Shown: positions 1 to 12,744 of the stretch, piece after piece
Layout of the letters: each line of letters starts with the position of its first letter
Position numbering within the stretch: the first letter of the stretch is position 1
DNA from: Cranoglanis bouderius
Lineage: Eukaryota; Chordata; Actinopteri; Siluriformes; Cranoglanididae
Assembly (NCBI GenBank): GCA_023630585.1
Contig: CM042555.1
Location: 3,345,001 to 3,409,000 of the forward strand
Length of the DNA: 64,000 bases
Direction: 5' to 3'
Translations under genes and position numbers: made by a program
The notes under the pieces: model-generated
What the model saw: only the letters and a program-made list of their open reading frames with translations
The model's database searches: none
What the model was told of the DNA's origin: nothing

Positions 1-762
1 CGAACCCTTTAGAATTTTCTATATATCCACTAATACAGTAATGTGCAAAGGTTTTACTCACATGCAAAGAAGTGCTGTAGAGCAAAGATGGCTTCAAAAT
101 AATGAAATTAAATGTTTCTACATTAAAAAAAAATACCATAAAGAGCAGTAAACAGTAGTAAATGAAACAAAGTCAATATTTGGTGTGACAAAAAAATAAA
201 ATAATAGTCTCCAGTACAATTATTGCAGTTTTATAAGGAAATGAGCTGGTAAGTTTTATTGAGCATCTTGCAGAACCAGACACAGTTCTTCTGGACACTT
301 TTGACTTTCGCACTCGCTTCTTATTTTTGCAGCGAAACCCAGCAGCCTTCATTGTTTTTTGGTCTGAAAAGTGTCTCTTACGTAATACGCTGCTTTCTTT
401 AATGACATACAAACATTTTTCTGTAACATTTCATTTTGTGCTAGAAAACTAATGTTTGGAAATCTAAAATGTCTTTTGTACTGACTTGATCATGTAGAAG
501 TCATAAAATAAAAAAATCTATAACAAAGTTTGTACTAAAAAAAAAAACAAACAAAAACCAATAAAATATGACCAAAAACAGCACCAGATTTTCACTGATA
601 TCAGATACTTTTGCCGCTCACAGAAATGTAATATTGGATCATTTTCCTCAATAAATAAATGACCAAGTATAATATTTTTGTCTCATTTGTGTAATTGGGT
701 TCTCTGTACCTACTTTTAGGACTTGTGTGAAAATCTGATGATGTTTTAGATCATATTTATGC

Positions 763-821
<59 letters not shown>

Positions 822-1076
822 TTCCCCCCCCCCCCCCCCCCCCCCCCCAAATCAAATAAAAGCTCACAAGCAAGTTTAATCAAAAATGTTAAGACAGAAT
901 TTTCAAAACATTTGACACGGCCACAACAGAGTGTTGTTTATAAAGCACACATTTTATCACAGCATGGATGGCTTTTTTTTTGGGTTAATCTATGTGAATG
1001 TTATTTTAACATTTTCATACACACACACACACACATACACACACACACACATACACACTCTGTGTGTTTGCGGCAG
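1..1076. other. heatr3 intron sequence, no coding evidence
   Basis: AT-rich sequence upstream of the first recognisable exon. The N-terminal heatr3 exons are not here. It contains a (TA)n/(GA)n tract followed by a run of about 23 C at 762-848, and a (CA)n tract at 1020-1062 just before the exon. I see no other gene. Confidence 0.7.
762..848. repeat. (TA)n-(GA)n-poly(C) compound microsatellite
   Basis: About 20 TA dinucleotides are followed by a short GA run and then roughly 23 consecutive C. The homopolymer is a likely site of length polymorphism or assembly error. Confidence 0.9.
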
Positions 1077-1390
1077 TGCTGTATGGGGGTGCAGGTGAGC
1101 TCCAGTCCCGTGAAGAAGGACCAGAAACCGACAGTCGAGGATGTAGCGAATGAAGCTGTGAATTTACTCTGGAATCTCTGGTACACTCCTCTAACCTGCA
1201 TTTTCTTTATTGGCGTAAATGTGAAATTTGTTATTTGTTTAATTTTTAACTACATAATATTAAAATGATTCTGAAGATGATGATAAAGCCCTAGATTTTT
1301 ATTCTAATCTCTAAAGAAAACAAATCGAAGGCTGAGATAATGTTTTTGTCTCTTAGAGTGTCTTACTGAGGTGTGATATTAATTAGCATA

Positions 1391-1427
<37 letters not shown>

Positions 1428-1553
1428 CGAGAGCAGCAGTACAGCAGTGTCTGTGTTTAATAAAGCGAGACTTCTGGAGGTTCTGTTGCCGTACATTGAG
1501 AAACATCCACACAACATCCAGCTCGCTTTATCAGCAGGTAACAAACACACATA

Positions 1554-1586
<33 letters not shown>

Positions 1587-2212
1587 TTACTTCGTTTATA
1601 CCACATCTTTATTAACTTCTCTATTTTGATTGGTCAGAAGGTGTTGACTCATTTTCTATAACATCAGCTCTGACTATAAGGCAAATCACAGGTTTATACG
1701 TTTATACGTTTATACGCTGTGGTTTCTATAGCAACAGGTTCACAGGTGTTCAGCGCCCCACGTAAGCATGTTTAAAAACGTGTGTAATTGTTGATACGGC
1801 AAAGTTTTCAGTTAGGACGTGTTTTTTGGAATGAGTCTCCAGTGTCAGAGCTAAAGCTGTAACTTATATGTAGACATTCCATAACATTTTAAATGTAACT
1901 GTAAAAGGATAAAAACTACGATGCGTTGTTATTTAAGAAATGAAACATTGTAATCGTTGGCAAATTGCTGGAATATAATTGAATAAAATGCTTACGGACA
2001 TCGCTGTGGTAACAGTAACTCCACTTCATCACTCCACCCCGTCGTTGATTATTTTCCTAGAAGAGCATGACATGGAGTGTTTTATTCTTTACTTAACAAC
2101 CCCTGGGGCAGTATTTTGTCTTACATGGACATATGATGACAACAGAGTGACACGTGTATATACGTCTCACGTCTCACATCTTTATTTGTATGTGGAATCT
2201 GCAGTAATCAGC

Positions 2213-2253
<41 letters not shown>

Positions 2254-2402
2254 ACAGCACACTGCTTGCACACAGTGACTGAGGATAACTCCGACCTGGC
2301 AGGAAGTGTAAACGGTGCAGTTTTGGCCACTTTAGAGAATGTGTTGCTCTCCACACACTCCAGTATGGAACACGTTCTCTTACGCACTCTGGCTGCAGGT
2401 AC

Positions 2403-2460
<58 letters not shown>

Positions 2461-3927
2461 TGTTTCAGTTCTCATATAGTTTTCATTGAGTTTTAATTTA
2501 ATCTACATTTAGTTTTAATTTAGTTTACATTCAGTTTTAGTTTAATTTCCCTTTTTTGTTTTAGTCTAGACTAAAATGCAGCAGTTTTATACTAAACAGT
2601 TTTATTAAAATGAAATTTTAAGCTTTAATTTGCATTCAGTTTTAGAATAAATTGGTTTTAGTTTTTTGCATTTAGTTTTAGTTTTCAATTTGCTTTTAGT
2701 TTTTTTGTTTAACTTCCGTTAAGTTTTAGTTTAACTCGCTTTTAGTTTAACTCGCTTTTAGTTTTTACTATAATTTGCTTTTAATTTTAGTTTAATTCAC
2801 TTTTAGTTTTAGTTTCTTTTTCTTTTTTAGTCTTAGTTTAACTTGCTTGTAATTTTTAGTTTAAATTGCTTTTAGGTTTAGTTTAACTTGCTTTAGTTTT
2901 AGTCATTTGGTTACTGTTTTAGTTTTAGTCTAGACTTTGTTATTGATGAATGCAGCAATTTTAATCACTAAAACTAAGCCGCTTTAGTCGGTTAATTTGC
3001 CCTTCAATTTTCCCAATATGTTCATTTTTAAGTTTCCAAAACTTATTTAAATTATTGTATTTTAATTTAAGTTTTAATTCCTTCTTAGATGCAATACCAA
3101 ATCATTTTAGAAATGCACATTACCATTACATGCTCACAGCAGCGCCGTCATAGAGAAGTTACGCTGGTGTGGGTGTCTGGTGAGGTGTCACCAGGTGTGC
3201 TAGTTCTAGTGGTTAGCGTTAGCTAGTGTTCGAGACGTAAACGTAAAAATGTACACTACCGAGAATAAACATTTTATCAAAAAATAATGCCCATGTAGCC
3301 GAAAGGATAAGTAAGGAGCATGACGGTGTTTTTCTCCAACTATGACGCATGGGCGTAGATACACAGATCAGAGAGGATGGCTCCAGAGTCACTGCCTCGC
3401 CTCGGCTCTCCTCTATCTTGATTCATTCTCGTGTCTAACCGACTGGTTCTGGTTCATTATTGAATCATTTTTTATTCTTTGCTGATTTCATCACGTATTT
3501 CGAGCAACAGACGTGTTAAGATCGATGGTCTTTTCCTCCGTTCTCTCAGGAACCGTGTGGAACCTGAAGAGCTGTCTCTCCTCCACCCGTCAGGCCGAGG
3601 CTCTCTCTGCCGTGGTGAAGACTCTGACGCACTGTCTCAGTCTGGACGCCGGAGCGCTGATCCCAGACCTGTGGCAGAGAGAGGCGAGTCGCCTGGCCAG
3701 CGGCGGCATGGCTGATCCGGAGTCAGTGGGGTTGGAGGAGCAGCAGGCCGGGGCCAGCATGCAGGAGGAAGAGGAGATGGACGAGGGAGAGATAAAGATG
3801 AACAGAGGAAAGAGGAACGGGAAAAAGATGGAAAAAGATTTAGCTGCCTTTCTGCCTGTGAGAAAATTAAGATCTCATCTGAAGGATTGGCAGCCATTTA
3901 GAGGTCAATGCTAAGTGATATGACATT

Positions 3928-3958
<31 letters not shown>

Positions 3959-4055
3959 TCAGAGGGACAAACCAGAGCTGAGAGAAGCTGTAGCACTACT
4001 GACGGCACAGCAAACATCACTGGAGATCATTGTCAACATGTGTTGCTCAGATGGT

Positions 4056-4113
<58 letters not shown>

Positions 4114-4240
4114 AGAGACAGGAGACAGACGGATGATGTGTATGAGGACAGCACTTTGCTCATGGGTGTTTAGTGATGTGTGTGCAGTAATGTGTGAGAC
4201 AAGGGGAGAATGACACGAAGTGACAAAAATCATGCCGTGT

Positions 4241-4285
<45 letters not shown>

Positions 4286-4522
4286 ACCCTCCGATGACGA
4301 GTGGGAGGAGATGTCGAGCAGTGATGAGAGTGAGACATATGCTGACGGTGTGGCAGACGGGAACTCCAGCCTCTTCTCTCCTCTCTGCCTTTCTGCGGAG
4401 TTACACACAACACTGCTGAACTACAGCATACCACAGCAGGTGAAATACACACACATACACACACACGCTGTCCACTACAATGGACTATGTGTTCTATCAT
4501 TAATGGAACATGAATAAAATGC

Positions 4523-4554
<32 letters not shown>

Positions 4555-4559
4555 ATCTA

Positions 4560-4644
<85 letters not shown>

Positions 4645-5128
4645 AGATATCTGACTATGTTATATTTCATCCCTCCATCTCACACGCCTAATTTCAGGTC
4701 TTGAAGAAAGCGGAGTTTCCCAGCCACGGTGCTCTGGAGATTTGCGGCAGGAATCCAGCGTGGAAGTGCCTCGTTAAGAAGTAAAATCACGTCATTAATT
4801 ATTCAGTAATTAAAGCATTCCTGAATGAAAACTTTTCTTAAAGGGACTCTCTCTTCTTATATTTAATAGCTTTACAGGTTAAAATAAATGTCACTGTGAA
4901 GTTTGCGTTTTAATTTACTCAGACTTTGAGCAAATTATGTTAAATAAAAAGCGCCTGTGATTGTTCCCAGAATGCAGCGGGTGCAGTGTCGGGCTCTGAC
5001 ATGTCTCCATAACATTCTGGCTGTGATGGACGTGGAGTGTTTGGGTGGAGCTGCAGGACTGCAGGCCGTCGCTCAGCACCTCTCATCTCTGATCTTTAGC
5101 TCAGCAGGTGAGGGAGAGACACCTGAGA

Positions 5129-5166
<38 letters not shown>

Positions 5167-7284
5167 GACCTCATTAACAATATTTGGTTTAGCTTTTATC
5201 TTACATTGTAAACCTGATGAAAACCTGATGGATACTCAAAATCTGAAGTTTTGTGGCTTTTAGTATGAATATGTCAGCCTTAAGGTTATCTATAAGCTAG
5301 TGTGCACCAAAACAGTTCACATTTAGAAGATTTATATATTCAAAATTTTATTTTTGTTTAAAATTTTTTTCCAAATGTAAGTTGGTTAAGAATCCAACGC
5401 ATTGTTATTGCTCGGACTCATGTCTGTGGTAATAACTGTCAAGTACGGCTTAGCCTGGGCTGTGAGGTAAGCTAAACGCTATTGGCTATTTTAAAAGAGT
5501 GAGGCGCCACTCGATATGTCCCGTCCTGACTTCCTGTTTCAGTGGAAATTACGTCAACACATCGAATAACACTGTGTGTTTCAAGGCACTTTGCGGGAAC
5601 TTTAAGTAAGGGATAACTCGTTTGTATGGGGGGGAAAAACAAATCATGCTGGCGTGGTGTGATACGGCCCGACACATTACCACCCCGAAGTGGATTATTG
5701 TTTTTCCTATAACAGCACAGTCCGGCGCGTGTTATTCCGCTTATACCTCAGCGATTTAACAACAGTTACGGTGTTTAGTTTATTAATGAACGTCACATCA
5801 TTTTTTTTTGCTTTTCAGCAGTTTATAGTTGGATTTCAATGTTGTGGAACGTCCACGAGAGACCTTCCTGTTCTCACTTACGTTATAACAACGATAAAAA
5901 TCTCCTTTTCTCTCTCTTGAAGTTCACGAGGCAAAAAAAAAAATGCACCTTGTCGTTTTACAGAGAAACCGGAAAGCATAAACTCGTCTAAACCTGAAGA
6001 TTTTCACGTGCTGGGAAATTTTCCAAAGCACTATGACTTGTTACAAAGTGCTGACACTGGAGACTCCTTCCACAAAAGCAGTTTTCTCAAGGGAGATGGT
6101 TAACATTTAACCTTTGTGGAAGGAGTCTCCAGTGTCAGTGCTTTTACATTAACTTCAACAGAGAGGAGAAAAAAAAGAGAGTTCAGGAAAAAAAAGAAGG
6201 AAAGGCTGTTTATAGCTGCTATAACGTAAGCGATGACAGGAACTAACTTGTTTCATGGACATTCCACAACATTAAATGTAGCTATAAGTGAGTGGATAGA
6301 AATATAGTGTGTCGTTCATTTATATATTACATCTTGTTGGCAAAAGTGTTGGAAAGTTGCTGTGTATGAGAGGAATAAAGCAGTTCCGGACATGCTCTTA
6401 TAGGAAAATAATCAACTTCAGGGTGATAACAGTAACGCTGCTTCATTACACCACCATGTCGCTGCTTATTTTCCAATAACAGCACCCCCCCCCCCCAGTG
6501 TTTTATTCCTTACGTGATATATGATGTGTATTTGATGTTGCAGACGTTTTGAAGGCTGAGGAGTTCTTGGAGGCCGTAACCAGTGCCATGCGATCGCTGC
6601 TCCAAATAATGGCCTCCAAAAATATCCCTCAGGTCAGAACACACACACACACACACACTGCATGTATTCAATATATTTAACTTTTTTTATTATCATTATT
6701 TATTTATTTATTTATTTATTTTTTGCTTCACCCTTCCATACTTTGGTTACAAGGCAAGATGGCTGCCCTGCATGTTCTAGTGTCTCAAAGCATATGCCCC
6801 TTTAGACTGTTCTGAGTATTAACACTCGAATACAAATCTTCTTCGCGATCTGGATTAGTAAACACTTTTGAATGTGAGGTCATAGTTTTGGATTTAAGAC
6901 GGCGAGAGATGAAACGAACAAACAAATCTGGTATGAAATCGCTAAACATATTAAACATGAGGTCGACATGGAAACCTGACCTGATGTTTCTGCTCTGACG
7001 TGCCAGCTAGTGAACATCACTTTAAATCTTCTGGATGTACATGAGACGTACACAGGCGAGAACGTGAACAATGCCACCCAGTCAGAGCGCGCGTTCACGT
7101 GTCAAGTCTGAACCTCGCCTGAGGGTACACTGAGCTCACTCAATGACTAAAGGCCGTCTGTATTTCATTTCCCTCCATTTGTTTATTTATCGTATTGTTA
7201 AGATTCCGACTCAGCAATCAGAAAGTTGTGAGTTTAAATCTGAGGATCTCCATAGAGCTCTGTGCATGGATTGTATTCTCTCTC

Positions 7285-7333
<49 letters not shown>

Positions 7334-8255
7334 CTCTCTCTCGCTCTCAAAATTGTAAGTCGCTTTGGATAAAATGATCTGCCAATAAATACAGCAAAAA
7401 AAAAATCTACAATTTCAGTCAACTAATTACTTCAAGACTCTTAATTAAATGAATAACATCGCTCACTAAAATATAACAATTTTACCAAATTACAGTTACG
7501 GATATTTATCAGAAAGTCTTTCACGGGATATGAGAATTATCATCATCGAACGCTTATGTTGCCACTTTTTTATTATTTTTTTATTTTTAATTATTATTAT
7601 AATAATTGTATATGTCAGCATGACCAGTCTTTGGGAGAGGAACAGACCTGAACTTCATAAATTTCTTAAATTCTGCCCAGTCAAATTCAAATTAAAGGCC
7701 AACATCTGTTGACTGTCACTAGAATAACTCGACAGTGTTCGCATACTTTTAAGTACCATTTTTTCCCCCTCTGTTGCTGTAGTTATCGTCAGCCCTAGAA
7801 TGAATTTAAGTGATCTGTGTATGTGCGTGTATGTGTGTGTGCAGTGTATGAGCCCTCAGCAGTTGATGAGCGTGTGTGAAGCAGCACTGCAGTGTGATGT
7901 GGTGAGTGTGAGGGTGAACGCTCTGGCCATTCTGGGCATCACAGGAAGCACGCTGGCTAAAGACAAGGGGTCTGCTGGGACCCTGCAGGTAAACATGTCC
8001 GTTTATCGTGGCTTTAATCTATAATCAGTAATAAAGCTTTATGATGAGTTTTTTGGTTATCTTCTCATGTCTCTGTAGCTGATAGGAGACGCACTGCTGA
8101 GCGTAGCTTCTAAAGACCTGAATCTGGTGGCGTGCGGAGAGGCGCTGGACGCTCTGTTCGACGTTTTTGCAGACGGCGAGGAGGCGGAGCGAGCGGCGCA
8201 AAACATCGACCTGCTCGCAGCTCTCAAATCCCTGCAGCCTGCGTTCACTGCCAAG

Positions 8256-8291
<36 letters not shown>

Positions 8292-9634
8292 ACGCTGGGT
8301 TTACCCTGTATGACTTTTTGTTTTGTTTTTTTCAGCCCAGTTTGGCTTTCGCTGTCCAAAACATCATATAATGAACATCTTTGAGATTAGCAGGCTTAAA
8401 GATAATGTAAAGTTCTGGCCGTGTGAGAAATAGGATGGATGCGATGACGCAGAACTCGTGGGACGCTGATTAATGGCTTAAGCAGACGTAAACTCCGGGT
8501 GTGTCTCAGTCAGCTCCCTAGTTCAGCAGTCAGGGCACTGATCAGGGAGTCGGCCATTTTAAGGGCTGTCTCAATCACAACATCCTTCCAGTGTACTGGA
8601 ACGTTCGCTCCCTAGAAAAATCCTACAATGCACCGCAAAAACCAGGGAGCATCGATGCTCACTATGTTCCCTTACTGGAAATGACGTCATGTTTTCTGAA
8701 GCCTCTCGGCTCGAAAAAAAAAAATGGCGGACAAACTCTCAGCCAACTTCGTTTACAGACCTTCTGTATACGGTTTGTTTGGGTCTAACGACTTTTAAGT
8801 GTTTAATGATTTTTAAAAATCCACTAGCGAGTCTACGATCCTGCTTGAAGTACCATGACAGAAATGCGTCTGATTAAGCTAACAAATTTGTATGACGTAT
8901 AATGTCAGAAAGATGTCGGTCCTGCCTGTTGTCGATAAATGCCTGTGGTGACGTTTTACGACGTGAGTACGTGGTCGTGTCGCCGAAAATTCAGTCATCG
9001 GTGTCACAATGTGTAGCGAGAAAGGGTCCTTGCTAGTGCCCCGACTCGTGTACACAATATACTGTTTCACCACCTAGGGACCTGATTGAGACGCAACCGT
9101 ACTTATTTTATTTAATTAGAGGATCGTCGTCATTTAATCTGATCATCTTGGCTAAATTCTATAACCGATCTTATCAGGATCTCATACAGCGTGACAAGTA
9201 GTAATCTTAAAAGACAGCTGCAATCGCACAGAGTTTACCAAGTTGCCCAAACACACTCGCACTGATAATGGTCTAGCACCCCGATACCACCTCTTTGTGA
9301 CTTACTGCACATTTACACACCAACACGCTCCCTTCGCTCATCAGACCTAGGACTTCTCTGTGTCCCTAAATTCCGTCTCTCCACCGCTGGTGGCCGATCC
9401 TTCAGCGTAGCGGCCCCCGAGTTATGGAACTCACTCCCCCAAAATCCTCCAGAACATATCCTCCATTTCCTTGTTTAAATCACAGTTAAAATTCTTTCTC
9501 TTTTCCCAACACCATCTCTCTACTTCTGACTCCTGACCTTCTGGAATTTCTTTGTCTGTATGTTCAATTGCTGTGTGTTTCTGATTTTAAAGTGTCCTTA
9601 AGCTATGGAAAGGCGCTATATAAATAAAACGTAC

Positions 9635-9674
<40 letters not shown>

Positions 9675-9810
9675 TCACTGTCTTTTTGTGTGACAGATCC
9701 GGAAGGAAGGCAGAGGGAAGTACAGCCCGGATCAGCTGTGCGTCCTGGACAACATCAAGGTGAACCTGCGCAGGTTCATCGGTTACCTGGAGTCACTCCG
9801 GAAGAAATAG
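1077..9810 (+). CDS. heatr3: HEAT repeat-containing protein 3, 3' part of gene (12 exons)
   Basis: Exons read from protein similarity and GT/AG sites: 1077-1180, 1428-1537, 2258-2398, 3550-3857, 3963-4053, 4285-4439, 4698-4780, 4971-5107, 6544-6632, 7845-7988, 8079-8255, 9697-9810 (stop TAG 9808-9810). Phases join without a break and give 550 residues. Diagnostic stretches are TVWNLKSC, ELREAVALLTAQQ, EPSDDEWEEMSSSDES, GEALDALFDVFADG and the C-terminal KVNLRRFIGYLESLRKK. Human HEATR3 is about 680 residues, so roughly the first 130 are encoded upstream of the window. The family (yeast Syo1) is an ARM/HEAT-repeat adaptor that takes uL18/RPL5 into the nucleus for 5S RNP assembly. The exon at 3550-3857 carries the expected acidic linker between HEAT blocks. 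The introns are full of microsatellites and MITEs. tent4b downstream matches vertebrate synteny. Boundaries are inferred, not transcript-supported. Confidence 0.96.
1640..2130. repeat. Old interspersed repeat, family R (copy 1)
   Basis: This intronic block shares ordered motifs with blocks at about 5400-6540 and 11040-11640: GAGTCTCCAGTGTCAGAGC, then a 'cattccataacatt...taact' segment, then 'ggtaacagtaact', then 'tgattattttcctag..agcatgacatggagtgtttta'. The copies are clearly diverged. No coding capacity is seen, so this is an old non-autonomous family whose class I cannot assign. Confidence 0.6.
2480..3095. repeat. Degenerate TTTTAGTTTAA-type minisatellite in heatr3 intron
   Basis: Between the exons ending at 2398 and starting at 3550 there are many imperfect copies of a roughly 20-27 bp T-rich unit with the core AGTTTAACTTGCTTTTAG. 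The spacing is irregular, indicating an old tandem array. Confidence 0.75.
4055..4109 (+). repeat. (GT)n directly at a heatr3 5' splice site
   Basis: The exon ending at 4053 is followed by GTAC and then about 25 GT dinucleotides. A second (GT)n tract at 4239-4282 runs into the acceptor TAG used by the exon starting at 4285. Confidence 0.9.
4521..4640. repeat. (CT)n-(TA)n compound microsatellite
   Basis: A CT-rich stretch is followed by about 40 TA dinucleotides in the heatr3 intron just before the exon at 4698. Confidence 0.9.
5400..6540. repeat. Old interspersed repeat, family R (copy 2) with embedded hairpin
   Basis: The block between the exons ending at 5107 and starting at 6544 shares motifs with 1640-2130 and 11040-11640: a 'gattattgtttttcctataacagcacag' segment near 5695, 'ggaaggagtctccagtgtcag' near 6118, and 'aacagtaacgctgcttcat' followed by an '..aataacagcac..agtgttttattccttac' ending near 6520. 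The order suggests two partly overlapping copies. The class is unassigned. Confidence 0.55.
6045..6145. repeat. Perfect-type hairpin (about 33-nt arms)
   Basis: The left arm 6045-6078 (core CTGACACTGGAGACTCCTTC) and the right arm 6112-6145 are reverse complements with about two mismatches, around a 33-nt loop. The same arm sequence occurs once, unpaired, in the other family R copies, so one arm was duplicated in inverted orientation here. Confidence 0.85.
7195..7400 (+). mobile_element. tRNA-derived SINE, interrupted by (CT)n
   Basis: A tRNA-like head with a B-box-like 'gtgagtttaaatctgagg' is followed by a (CT)n expansion at 7278-7348 and the tail 'gtaagtcgctttggataaaatgatctgccaataaa' with a short A-run. 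That tail is typical of fish SINEs that borrow a LINE 3' end. It lies in a heatr3 intron. Confidence 0.65.
8499..9098. mobile_element. Non-autonomous DNA transposon (MITE) in heatr3 intron
   Basis: The ends are inverted: the left end begins GGTGTGTCTCAGTCAGCTCC and the right end (reverse complement) begins GGTTGCGTCTCAATCAGGTCC. The body is about 600 bp with no transposase. It contains a CRE palindrome TGACGTCA at 8682-8689. Superfamily not assigned; a hAT-like origin is possible. I could not recognise a clear target duplication. Confidence 0.7.
9230..9672 (+). mobile_element. 3' end of a non-LTR retrotransposon
   Basis: Broken reading frames resemble the C-terminal end of a LINE ORF2, including a frame corresponding to the widespread '..P.lWNSLP..l' type motif near 9405-9440. 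They are followed by 'gctatggaaaggcgctatataaataaa' and an (ATT)n tail at about 9639-9672. The fragment is 5'-truncated, as usual for LINEs. The clade is not resolved. Confidence 0.6.
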
Positions 9811-11039
9811 GACGCAGAAATCGGACACGACGGATTTAAATTGAATGTGAGGTTTTGGAGTTTAAAAGCTCTAATCAGGAATCTGTGGAACTGGCAGGCC
9901 AGTTTTTATCTTTTTGTGTGACTGTAATTACTGAGAACAACAGCATGTGTACTCTATATTCTAGATTTGAGTGGCAGTTAATTTCAAAAATATGGTTAGT
10001 GTATTAAATATTACCCTAGTCCAATAGATAAAATATTACTGAGGGTGGTCTGTAATTACCTATTTACTTTTGCCATAGAAATTTTTTTAACTATTATATC
10101 CCTTACATTGGTCACTTGGCTAAGTGATTAATTATCTTTAAAGAAATGAAGGGAGTTTAACAAAGAAACAAAACTGACAAATTCAATTTGCTTTACGTCC
10201 AAAGAAAAATAACACTGCGCTCAATCGGTGGTTTAATTTTTTTTGTATTTAATTACTGCATAATTACACAAGTGAAATTTCTTCCTTCGTTTTTAATATC
10301 ATGTCTCCGGGTCCACAGACCTGATCTTTTTTTTTTCCGTTTAATTTTACAGCCTAATGTGGTGTGTATCTAGAAAAAATTTTATTTCTTGAAATATCTC
10401 AAGTGCAAACGTGTACTGAAGTTCTGACGCCGGTTTCCGGTTTGGATGTTCTTGATTGGGTCAAGACCCAAATATTTGTCTGAGCATAGTGGCTCTTATA
10501 AATAAATATAAATATGACAGGACATGATGAGGCATTGATTTTGCCTTGAGAGATGTTTGAGTACTTGAAAGTTGCTAAAGTCACAAGAGTGGGAATTAAA
10601 ATACTAGAGCTAATGGGAATATCTGAGGATAATGTGCAAGACGTTGTGGTTCAGAGCGAATAGTAGCCCGTTCTGTTATGTAGAGTGTAAAAATAGAGCC
10701 TTAAGAGTGGTTATGTTTGAGGTTATGGAAGTGTTAACAGTGATTATTTGAGAAAACATAAGCAGAAAGATATCTTGTGATTTATATATATATATATACT
10801 TAGCAGCAAGCGTCTGAAAGAGTAAGGTAGGACCTTTTTATTTTCAGCAGTCCCATTCAACGTTTCAAGTCGAAATGTTTAACGGTTTTGCAAAATATAT
10901 CAAATGTCCTTTTCTGACCTTCAGGTAATGTGCATGCTTGGTGTCCGGTGTTGCTTCTTTACGTTTCAAAATCCTTTCCATAAATACATGACCACATCTT
11001 TGTGTACTTACTTCACACATCATTAATCTGATTTATACT
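9811..11039 (+). other. heatr3 3' UTR and intergenic DNA
   Basis: AT-rich sequence after the heatr3 stop with no ORF of note. A candidate polyadenylation signal AATAAA lies at 10501-10506, but nothing in the sequence fixes the real 3' end. No other gene is seen. Confidence 0.5.
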
Positions 11040-11178
11040 CCAGCGCTGCTGAATTCTCTCAGGTGTTGTTTTATTTTCTGTAACAGCAGTTCCAGCTGCA
11101 AGGTTTATATTAATGTACACTTTAGCGTTTCTACGGTAACAGCTAATCATTCACGAAGACTGATAATTAACAGATTTA

Positions 11179-11210
<32 letters not shown>

Positions 11211-11640
11211 CATTGTTGGTATTATTACGTTTTCTGTATGGAATTGTTTATTTATTGGAAGGAGTCTCCAGTGTCAGAGCTTCAGGATGGAGGAAGTTAT
11301 GTAACAAGCTGCTTTTTTGTTCTCATTGACTTCAAGAGAAATCGAGGAAACGATCGTTTATAGCTGCCGTAACGTAAGTGACTTTTTTTTCCAAGGATGA
11401 TCCACGGCATTATCCGTAACTATAAATGGATAAAACTGATGGCGTGATTTTATTCAATAAATAAAACGTATCGTTGTTGCCAGATTGCTGTCGTAATCAA
11501 ATGAACAACGTCAGGGTGGAAACAGTAATTCCATTTCAGGTTGGAGCCATGCCACACTACACCACCCCACAGTTGATTATTTTCCTGTAACAGCACAACA
11601 TGGAGTGGTTTAATTTTGACTTAATATCCTCTTTTGAGGA
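11040..11640. repeat. Old interspersed repeat, family R (copy 3)
   Basis: Shares with the heatr3-intron copies 'ggaaggagtctccagtgtcagagctt' (11259-11284), 'tttatagctgccgtaacgtaag', 'ggaaacagtaattcc' and 'gattattttcctgtaacagcacaacatggagtgg' ending near 11612. It contains a poly(A) run at 11190-11210. Confidence 0.6.
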
Positions 11641-12744
11641 AAGATGGTTAAAAGGTAGTAATATAATTTCACTTTGAACTTCAACACTTGTTGTGTGTTG
11701 TTTTTTTTTTTTAAAGATTTCGTAGCTGAAGCATTCAGTTTGAAGTAAATATACGAAGATTTGTGTGTATATTTACAGAAATGATTCTTACTTCTTGTTA
11801 ACCGCATTAGGACTGTAGCTCCTAAACTAAAGAAGCAAACATCAGACACTAAACATTATAGAAATACATTTGTCTTCATGGTCTTGTGTTGAATTGATTA
11901 CACTTGATGTTATCGCTGATAATGCATAAAAAAAAGTGTCATTTTCTTTTAAGTATATTGATTATTTACCCTCCCAAGACAATGTGTGGATTATTTTTTT
12001 TTGTTTGTTTCTTTGTTTGTATTATCAGTGGCCGTGAGATAATACCGTAGAGCTCTGACTGAAAAGGTTTGGTGTGAATTTTTTTGTTTGATGCTTTACA
12101 TGATTAAAGCATAGTTTATGATGATGAATAGTTCGAGTCTGAATCATTTTTATCGTTTTACAGCGAACTATGTGAGGGAATAATGGTTAAAAATGGTCAT
12201 GTACAGGACATCGAAGTTCTCTGAACATACGGCGTGTTCGAATGCATGAAGCAAATTCTGTCCTAGAGACGCTTTCTTATGGAACCACCCATGTTCAGCT
12301 CTAATTTGCATCTAATTTCCATTTTCATCACCAATACACCAATAACTTAATGTAGCATTATGTGCAGAGAGAGCTATACAGATCATGCACTATGCATTCT
12401 CTTCTCTTTTGGTTTCATTCTTTAAAAATGCTCCACAGGCGTCAGGTGTGGCGTTGCAAATTCTCAGAATGACACCGCCTACACCTAGACCTGAAGGTTT
12501 ACATTGTTTACTTCACTTGAGCCATGCAAATTTCCTAATGAATTATACAATTCTTCTTTCTGTCCGTGACTGATTTACACAGTAAAGATCCATAGCAACT
12601 CCAGAATTACTGCTACCTGGGCAAAAAATAATTAAACACTTTAGACACAGTGATTAAAATTTTCCATTATTTTTTTTTTTTTTATAACAAAAACAATTTA
12701 TATCTCACCTTGATTACTGAGCAGTTGTTTAATTAGATATTATA
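11641..12744. other. Intergenic DNA, nothing recognised
   Basis: AT-rich non-coding sequence with A/T runs. No gene, RNA gene or recognisable transposon end was seen. Confidence 0.5.

Noticed and set aside
759..1268. 169-codon ORF running through TA, C and CA repeats
   Set aside because: Only the part 1077-1180 is a real heatr3 exon; the rest is microsatellite translated in frame.
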